DNA from: Mauremys mutica
Taxonomy: Eukaryota; Chordata; Testudines; Geoemydidae
Direction: 5' to 3'
Assembly: GCF_020497125.1 (NCBI RefSeq)
Contig: NC_059072.1
Location: forward strand, 271,046,045 to 271,110,044
DNA length: 64,000 nt
Positions 56,881 through 64,000 of this stretch are shown piece after piece. Made by a program: the position numbers and the translations under genes. Within the stretch, counting starts at the first letter, position 1, and each line of letters opens with the position of its first letter. The notes under the pieces are model-generated. The model saw only the letters and a program-made list of their open reading frames with translations, was not told the DNA's origin and searched no databases.

Positions 56881-59275
56881 GAAAAAAAATGTAGCCATGA
56901 AATGTACAGACCTCTGTGTATGAATACAGGTGAACTTCTACCCACTGAAAATTTGATCTGGAATGGCTAAGTAACATTAAAAGATGGTGATGACATGCCT
57001 GGAGATAATATATGCAGTCTTTTCTAATTCAGCTGCTGCTAGCCACTTCCAGAAGGCTGTTTCATGGGGCACAGTACATCGTAAAATGGGGAAAGGTTTT
57101 CTTTGATTGGTGATGTGTGGTGAGATTTAAGGAAGTGCCCTATACAATTTAAAAAGGAAGAAACCAGTTGAGTTCTATAATAAGGCTAAAAAATGGTTTT
57201 AAAAACCTATGCAGATACGAGGAAAGAACATTCTTTCTATAGGTTTTTGCAATCATCCTAAAAATTCTACAGCAGAGGTAAAATTTTATGTCAAAATACT
57301 AAGCATCTCTTCCCCTGTACTCATGCCAAGGACATATTAATAAATCTTCTCTGATAAAATGAGCAGGATTTGGAAATTAAATATAAGATTAATGCATTCA
57401 GAATGCAGAAAATGGAAAACGACATCATGTCTTTTTTTTTTATTTTACTACAAAATGTAGAAAGAAATTTATTCATTCTTTTGCTCAATAGCAGTGAATG
57501 AAGAAAGAAACTAAACTTAAGTGGCAGCTACGGCTAACCAGAAATTCTTTATTGTGGCCAAACAACTGTACATATGTTTTCATTTATTTCAGAATACTTT
57601 GATGTCTTCATAATAGTAAAGCAAAGAAAAAATTAAAAGTTAACATTCACTTTATTAAAACTCACAAAGTTATAGTCAAAATATGCCAAGAAAAATAAAT
57701 AAAACTATTTTGCCCAGATTTGGTGTTTTATTTAGGATGGATTTTATTTTATTTTATTTCATTGCACTTGCAAAAGTAAAAGGAGAGTTGCATTGTAAAA
57801 CATACACCATTATAATAATTCTGGTTCTTCAGTTCTCTAGACCTGACTAAGCCTGGAGAGAACAGAGGTGCATGAGTCAAAGTTTTTGGAACCTAAAAAA
57901 AAAAAAAAAACTTTAGCTTGGGATTAGTTTAAGGGGTAGGCAAAGTCTTTTGTTGTTTTTAAACCCAACACTGTCAAGCTTTCGGAATTGCATCACACCC
58001 AGTTGAACAAGTCTGCTGGTAATTAATACTATGATTCTGATCTCACACCAATTTTACGCTGGTGTAATTCCACTGATTTCAAATTGAAGAATTACAAGAT
58101 TTACACTGGTGTAAGCAAGATCAGAATTAGGCCCTCAGTTGCTTCCTCTAATGCAGCTGAAATATCTGAGTCTTCAAAGAACATTAAGAAGTTTTTGACA
58201 CTGTTGGTAGAAGATAGAACCTTTTGCCTCCACATGAGGTTGCCAGCTGTATGGACTTCCTTGTTTTAAACGAGTGATCAAAATACCCACAACATTCTTG
58301 TGTTTTATCATTTCATGAATGTGCTCAATATTTACATAATGATTCCTCTCAAAAGATGAAAGAAGAATGAGAAATAAATAAATAGTGATCTCCCTGCATA
58401 ATGACTGTACCTTTAAAGATGGATGATTCAGGGTGATACTTGGCTGCATCCAATACATCAATATTTATTCAGCAGACAGAAAGTCAATTTCACTATAACT
58501 TACTCTGTAATAGGAAGAAATACAGTAAAGAATGTGCCAGGAACAAAACACGTATACTTTTAGTAGGTTCAACTACATCTTTTATTAAAAGAAAAAGCCT
58601 TTAAAGAATTTAATGAATACTCTACACATATGATAAAAGGGAAGACTGAATAGGTAAGGACCTAACCAATTTAGAAGGGTTTGCTGATCTCCAATCACTG
58701 AGAAACCATCAGGCAAGTCAAATATTTTGAATAGTCAACTACCTTGAACATAAGAGAACTTCCTGAAAGAAAACTTCCAACTTATGTGAGGATGATGGCC
58801 TATATTTGTCATTACTTCCTATTTAGAAGTAGCTGATACTATAGGGTAAACTGGACATTTCTGAGGTACTATAAACTATCAATAACCCTCAATATGAAAT
58901 AAACACATCAATTGAAGTCAGATAAAACATACATTGACAGCAAAAATGTATTAATTAATGTCCTCTGCAAAAGGGAAAGAAAGGAGAGTTTAAACATACA
59001 AGAACATGCATACATATTGATGTTAAGATCTTAGATTTTACTGCCCATGTTGTCTCTCAGAATCTGCACAGTATGCTTAGGATACTTTTATCCAATATTC
59101 ATTCATTGGAAATGTATACAAATACAAATTGAAATATTTCCATTGGCTTGCCTGTTTTACAGCAATTTTGTGTACACGTGCATGTGTATAAGGACAAAAA
59201 TACCACATGGCACAGTTCTCTGTTATCTAGCACATTATATTAATGGCCTCAACTGACACAAAGCTCAAATTTATT
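56881..59275. other. AT-rich DNA, nothing certain
   Basis: Includes an A-run of about 17 at 57895-57911, a (TTTTA)n patch near 57745, and an imperfect inverted repeat at about 58035-58130 ('ttctgatctcacaccaattt' against 'ttacactggtgtaagcaaga') typical of an old sauropsid fold-back repeat. No gene. Confidence 0.4.
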
Positions 59276-59283
59276 CTCTAGGA

Positions 59284-59566
59284 CAGGGGTCGGCAACCTC
59301 TGGCATGCGGTTCGGCAGGATAAGCACCCTGGCCGGCTGGGCCAGTTTGTTTACTCCCACTGGCCGCGGTCCAGGCCAATGGGGGCTGCGGGAAGCTGCG
59401 GCCAGTACGTCCCACTTCCAGCAGTTCCCATTGGCCTGGGATGGCAAACTGCGGCCAGTAGGAGCCGCAATCGGCCGAACCTGCAGACGCGGCAGGTAAA
59501 CAATCTGGGCCGGCCCACCAGGGTGCTTACGCTGGTGAGCCACGTGCCAGAGGTTGCCAATCCCTG
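59284..59566. mobile_element. hAT-like MITE
   Basis: A 283-bp GC-rich element with inverted ends CAGGGGTCGGCAACCTCTGG and CAGGGATTGGCAACCTCTGG. Flanking octamers CTCTAGGA (59276-59283) and CTGTAGGG (59567-59574) match at six of eight sites. Open frames on both strands are composition artefacts. Confidence 0.85.
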
Positions 59567-59574
59567 CTGTAGGG

Positions 59575-60199
59575 TATGGTCACATCAGGAAGATAAGATT
59601 ACATAAGAGATAACAACACTTGGGTACTGAACTTCAGCCTCCAGCTTTAATTGGGCCTAAAATATAATCTGAACATAACCCTCCACCTCCAGTATGAAAA
59701 TGCTAGATTTTTTGGTAACTCAACCATCTTGGAGTGGTTTGATTCTAATAAGTGTATCACGGGTAGTTCACAGAAATCATGAGGGTTGAGATTTCCCACA
59801 AATACACTTTTAAACACAAAGAATTTAAATAACTCCTGATGGATCACATGGTTCCAGTGGGCCCAGAAACCACTTACAAAGAAGAAACAGGGAATCTCTC
59901 AACTCAATATTTGCACACACCAAGCTAATCCATACTTGTTTTCAAAGGGCATGCAGCCTTAGAGTATTAGCTCATATCAGAGGGGCTGACCTAGACTCAA
60001 TGCCCTAAAACAGTGTTTTCCAAAACTGATTTTTGAAGCTCCATCCTTTCCAGACTGACATTCTGTACACTAATAAGGATTTTTGGGGTACTGACATCTA
60101 AGCTATTAAAAATGGCATTTTGTCATAAGCATAGTTATGTGGTAAATCTCTCACTAAATAAACAGGGAGGGCTGCAAGTATTGACCAAGAAATAGGACA
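59575..60199. other. Nothing recognised
   Basis: AT-rich sequence without supported features. Confidence 0.5.
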
Positions 60200-60725
60200 G
60201 CGGAATGATACAGGTGTATTAGAGAAGATAAATTAGATGAAGTCCCTGGATCCCAATGGGATGCAGGGCCAGGATTCCAAAGGATTAAGCAGGGATCTGG
60301 CAAATCCTCTGGGCTTTTATTTTATGTCACTGACAAAAGAGAATATCTAAGGGCTGAAAAAAACTGTGATCTTCTAAAAGTAGGTAGTTAGAGACCTATG
60401 AATTCCTGATAAAATACTAGAAATTTTAATTAGGGATACAATCTGGGGAAAGGGTAAAGTGCATAAAGGCCAACAGAAAAAACAAAAACAAAAAAACAAT
60501 TGTCATAGAATTTTTCATAAAAGTGCCTCAAAGGGGAGATGAAGGCAAAATACAGTAGTAGATATAATCTGCCTTGATTTCAGCAAAGCATTTGGTAAAG
60601 TATCTGACAAGAAGTTAATCCCAAAGATCGAAGGTTTATGAAACATTGCCAGTATGTTGACATGCATATCAGACTGGTTGATGGGAAGAGAAGAGAAAGT
60701 TAGAGTAAACTGCAGTGTAGCTTTG
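60200..60725 (+). mobile_element. Decayed CR1-group LINE reverse transcriptase
   Basis: Broken translation around 60560 gives DIICLDFSKAFGKVSDKKLIPKI, then SDWLMGREEKVRVNC near 60675, matching the CR1-group pattern (YLDFSKAFDKV..L..KL; WL.GR.QKV.VNG). Upstream, near 60390, RPMNS is what remains of YRPVSLTS. It has many stops and is older than the other CR1 copies here. Confidence 0.65.
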
Positions 60726-61454
60726 TCAAAAACATGCAGAATCTGGCAAGTTCAATAATATGTATTAGTACAACGTACAATAGTACGGTGTCTAAATCAG
60801 CCAGAAAACCAGAGAGCTCAGGAGACTAGTAAAAAGTTATGTGACTCATTCCTATCTTCTACTAATAAAGTATGCATTTTGCTCTCTACTCAAAGTTTAG
60901 AACTCGTTATTAAAGATATAGAGCTCTGGGTCATTTGGGGCTGTGCATGTCCCCTGAAGCTGTGGAAGAAAGTTTCCTGCAGGCTGCCATGACTTCCACA
61001 CAGACTTCAAGGTTTGTATACTTTATATTTGGATATCTTTTGTTTTGGGGAAAACTACTATCAACCCTCTATATAGCTTTCAGAGTGGGAAGTGGGTGCT
61101 TTTAAATCTTCTATTGCTGGTAGTATGTCTAACAGCTGTCATGTTATTTCCTTAAAGAAACTGAAAGAATTTATGCCCACTGTTAGCTCAGGGGAGGAGT
61201 TCCCCCTGTGAAAGATCTAAGGTCCTGGTTGAGGCAGGTGGGGAAAGTGCTGCTGCCGCTGCATCATTAAACCTGGGACTATGAACTCCTTAAGGATATG
61301 ACTACAGTGTTCACTGCTTTCAGCATTACATAGAGTACATATACCACATGGCCCCACCCCCACCATGAGTATACAGCTGTGTAAATAGTGGTGCACTACT
61401 TAGGTAAGTAGAATAAAAAGACATTTATGATCCCTATATGTACCCCACTATATA
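60726..61454. other. Nothing recognised
   Basis: Unassigned sequence; no repeat ends found. Confidence 0.5.
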
Positions 61455-61462
61455 CCCTGGAC

Positions 61463-61773
61463 CAAGGGTCAGCAACCGTTCAGAAGTGGTGTGCTGAGTC
61501 TTCATTTATTCACTCTAATTTAAGGTTTTGCGTGCCAGTCATACATTTTAACGTTTTTAGAAGGTCTCTTTCTATAAGTCTATAATATGTAACTAAACTA
61601 TTGCTGTATGAAAAGTAAATAAGGGTTTTTAAATGTTGAAGAAGTTTCATTTGAAATTAAATTAAAATGCAGAGCCCCCTGGGCTGGTGGCCAGGACCCG
61701 GGCAGTGTGAGTGCCACTGAAAATTAGCTCACGTGCCGCCTTTGGCACATGTGCCATAGGTTGCCTACCCCTG
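61463..61773 (-). mobile_element. hAT-like MITE, second copy of the 15660 family
   Basis: Reverse-orientation relative of the MITE at 15660-15968, sharing 'gcagagccccctgggctgg', 'aaggtctctttctataagtc' and both ends (CAAGGGTCAGCAACC; inverted right end CAGGGGTAGGCAACC). Flanking octamers CCCTGGAC (61455-61462) and CCCTAGAG (61774-61781) match at six of eight positions, so this copy is older or more diverged. Confidence 0.9.
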
Positions 61774-61982
61774 CCCTAGAGGGCTCTCTATTCACCCAAG
61801 CAGTGCCTCTCCATCTACACTGCTATTTTTAACAGTGTAGCATCTCACTGCCTCCACACTGCTGGAGTCTTTCCCTGCCACAGAGAAATGCTCAAGCAAT
61901 GGGGAAAGGGTCCTTCAGTGGGGAGCTACCGGAGTCTTTCCTGCCACTGTGAAATACTCTGGCAGTTGATAAAGGCTCTGGC

Positions 61983-62173
61983 TGTTATATCCTTGGGGCA
62001 GCCGGTGTAGGAAGCAATCACTTGAGGCCAGAGAGCAGGCAGCTAACCAAAACCTCCATTTTATTTACATATATACAGAGAGCTCCTCAGCCGGTTGAAA
62101 CCGGTTGAGCTAACCCATAATAATCTAACTCAGTTGCCATAGCCACAAAACCATGACAACCAAATACACAACA
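61983..62173 (-). repeat. 3' LTR of the gypsy-type element
   Basis: A 191-bp LTR read on the minus strand from TGTTGTGTATTTGG to GGATATAACA. It includes 'ctgtatatatg' and then AATAAA in 'gtaaataaaatgg'. It follows the pol frame and polypurine tract, the correct position for a 3' LTR. The flank at 61978-61982 is CTGGC; the matching TSD lies outside the window. Confidence 0.8.
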
Positions 62174-62190
62174 TATTCCTCCCCCCCTAA
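62174..62190 (-). other. Polypurine tract
   Basis: On the minus strand 'attagggggggaggaata', immediately before the LTR. Confidence 0.75.
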
Positions 62191-62304
62191 TAAGAACATC
62201 CCCTAAATAAAACACACACTAGACTAGAGAAGGAGGGTAGACTGCCTCCATTCCCGGCTAAACCCTGGGGATTATTTTGCCCCATAACCGTGGGTTCGCC
62301 CTAG

Positions 62305-64000
62305 CTAAAGATCCAGCCGATGAGGAGGCCCTCTGTCTCTAGGTGGATTACGGCGAACTACTGGTGTTATTGCACCCGAAAGCACTAGGGGCTCAGTGTC
62401 CGCAGCACGAACAGGTGAGGAGGTGGTATCAGCTCGTGCTGGGCAAAGGGGTATCTCAGCCGCCGGCAGTAATGGAGGAGAACAGTCAGAAACAGGTGAC
62501 TCGTGATTCGATCCCTCACCAGAAGAGGTGAAGTCAGACCCCTCAACTGCAGATGGGTCCTGAGGACTGGCATGACCTGGCAACAGCTGATCTACATGTC
62601 GCCGCCAGGTAAGATTCTCTGCAGTCCGGACTGTGTAGGAAACAGGTCCTGTTTGAGTGATGACTGTGGCCGGAACCCATTTAACTCTGGAAGTATAATT
62701 CCGAGCCAAAACTGGCTGTCCCGGGCTAAAGGTTCGGTCTTTTGCTCTGGGTGCCCGTCTGATGACTTGATATTGCTGCTGATGTTGCACAATTTGTCGG
62801 GGTTCAGAAGGTTTCAGCAGATCAAAGCAAGTGCGCAGCTGTCGTCCCATCATTAGAAAGGCCGGAGATGCGTGGGTCGTAGCATGAGGTGTGTTTCTGT
62901 AGGAAAGTAAAAAGGTATCCAGACGCTTTTGAATGGAGTGTTGTCCCCTTGCTGATTTCAAAGCGTTTTTCATTGTCTGCACAAATCTTTCAGCTAATCC
63001 GTTGGTGGACGGATGATATGGTGCTGACGTGATGTGGTGTATCCCATTTGCTTTCATAAAATTTTGAAACTCCTGAGAAACGAACTGCGGTCCGTTGTCG
63101 CTCACAAGTTGTTCTGGCAGACCAAAACGACTAAAGAGTCCTCGTAGTTTTTGGATAGTACTCTCTGCAGAAGTGGACTGCATTATAGAGACTTCTGGCC
63201 ATTTAGAATGGGCATCTATTGCCACCAAGAACATGCTTCCTTCAAGGGGCCCAGCAAAGTCAACGTGAATACGTTGCCACGGGTTTTCAGGCCAGTCCCA
63301 TGGGTGTAGGGGTGCCCACTGGGGTGCATTCCTCACCCTGCATCCCTGACATGACATACAAGCTTTTGCCTTCTCTTCAATAGCGCTGTCCAGTCCAGGC
63401 CACCAAAAATAGCTTCGTGCAATTTCCTTCATGCGCACTATTCCACAGTGACCGGAATGTAGCTGTTCTAACATCTGAGATCTCAGTGGTGGTGGAATAA
63501 TGACACGTCTCCCCCACAACAAACAACCAGATTGGACCGATAACTCCGTCCGCTTGGACATGTAGGGAACAAGGTCGGATGAGACCGGAGAGGTTTGTCG
63601 AGATGTTCCATGCATCACCAGGTCCATAACGTGGGACAATACTGGGTCAACGCGAGTTGCCTTCTTTATCTGAGTAGCAGTGATGGGTGTATTCTCTACC
63701 TGTTCAAAGTAGAAGATTTCCTTGTGTGCACTATCTTGGTGTTTGACCGGCAAAGGCAACCTTGAGAGGCCATCTGCATTGCCGTGTAGAGTGGATTTCC
63801 GATATTTGATTTCATATGTGTGTGCTGAAAGTAACAATGCCCAACGTTGCATACGACTAGCAGCTAATGGGGGAATGCCTGTGTAAGGTCCAAAAATTGA
63901 TGTCAGAGGTCGATGGTCTGTGAGAAGAGTAAATTTTCGCCCAAACAGGTACTGATGAAACTTCCGAATTCCAAAAACAATTCCTAATGCCTCACGTTCG
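62305..64000 (-). CDS. Ty3/gypsy pol polyprotein, C-terminal part
   Basis: Partial frame open from the window edge (first full codon at 63999) to a stop at 62305: 564 residues. It begins in the RNase H region (IRKFHQYLFGRKFTLLTDH) and continues with RNase H end HGNADGLSRLP. Numbered from the Met at 63852, the integrase follows: an H2C2 zinc site (H132, H135, C165, C168), and a catalytic core with D198 in HVDFAG, D252 in SDNGPQF and E288 in AERFVQT. The last two are 35 residues apart, the D,D(35)E spacing of retroviral-type integrases. A GPVSY motif near 402 fits the GPY/F module of gypsy integrases. A Ser/Pro-rich tail ends the protein. No stop or shift is seen. The 3' LTR and polypurine tract follow within 135 bp, so it is a retrotransposon rather than a domesticated gene. 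The short LTR suggests a Mag/SURL-like lineage, a weak inference. Confidence 0.9.
   Translation of the reverse strand, partial: EREALGIVFGIRKFHQYLFGRKFTLLTDHRPLTSIFGPYTGIPPLAASRMQRWALLLSAHTYEIKYRKSTLHGNADGLSRLPLPVKHQDSAHKEIFYFEQVENTPITATQIKKATRVDPVLSHVMDLVMHGTSRQTSPVSSDLVPYMSKRTELSVQSGCLLWGRRVIIPPPLRSQMLEQLHSGHCGIVRMKEIARSYFWWPGLDSAIEEKAKACMSCQGCRVRNAPQWAPLHPWDWPENPWQRIHVDFAGPLEGSMFLVAIDAHSKWPEVSIMQSTSAESTIQKLRGLFSRFGLPEQLVSDNGPQFVSQEFQNFMKANGIHHITSAPYHPSTNGLAERFVQTMKNALKSARGQHSIQKRLDTFLLSYRNTPHATTHASPAFLMMGRQLRTCFDLLKPSEPRQIVQHQQQYQVIRRAPRAKDRTFSPGQPVLARNYTSRVKWVPATVITQTGPVSYTVRTAENLTWRRHVDQLLPGHASPQDPSAVEGSDFTSSGEGSNHESPVSDCSPPLLPAAEIPLCPARADTTSSPVRAADTEPLVLSGAITPVVRRNPPRDRGPPHRLDL

Overview
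The window reads as nuclear DNA of a sauropsid vertebrate, most likely a turtle. Base composition is mostly AT-rich. The recognisable sequence is almost all transposable elements: decayed CR1 LINEs with their (TTCTTATG)n tails, a two-gene Harbinger transposon with a SANT/Myb-like gene and a HARBI1 transposase, hAT and mariner MITEs, Ty3/gypsy-type LTR elements and old MIR/L2 remnants. The turtle assignment rests on my recollection of these repeat families, not on a search. I found no convincing exon of a conventional host gene, no rRNA or tRNA gene and no CRISPR array.

Layout. 1-5.9 kb: mostly unassigned AT-rich DNA with CR1 and L2-like fragments. 5.9-8.8 kb: a transposon-like gene of a family I know only as uncharacterised repeated proteins, broken by a CR1 copy, a second repeat with an exact 9-bp target duplication, and one CGA-to-TGA-type stop. 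10.7-15.5 kb: a complete-ended Harbinger transposon with convergent SANT and transposase genes, both dead. 15.7-22.4 kb: a hAT MITE, a 1.7-kb CR1 and a decayed I/jockey-like LINE split by a 5'-inverted CR1. 22.4-30.8 kb: a quieter AT-rich stretch with ancient repeats only. 30.8-38 kb: an LTR, a hAT-like MITE, a GT/GA microsatellite and a second Harbinger transposase pseudogene interrupted by a solo LTR (TSD GTAAC) and a further LTR-like insert. 38.8-47.7 kb: MITEs, including a very GC-rich hAT element with an exact 8-bp TSD. 51.7-54.5 kb: the most striking object, a young gag-only LTR retroelement with two nearly identical LTRs and an intact 256-residue protein carrying three CCHC zinc knuckles, nested inside a palindromic repeat that has its own 12-bp TSD. 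55.7-56.4 kb: a solo LTR. 59-62 kb: two hAT-like MITEs and a LINE remnant. 62-64 kb: the 3' end of a minus-strand gypsy element with an open pol frame, a D,D(35)E integrase, a polypurine tract and a 191-bp LTR, running off the window.

The genes do not form a host pathway. They are independent mobile elements, and their nesting gives a relative chronology: the uncharacterised gene, Harbinger 2, the I-like LINE and the palindromic repeat are the older layers. CR1, the solo LTRs and the gag-only element are later insertions. Only two reading frames look potentially functional: the gag-like protein at 52763-53533 and the gypsy pol frame at 62305-64000.
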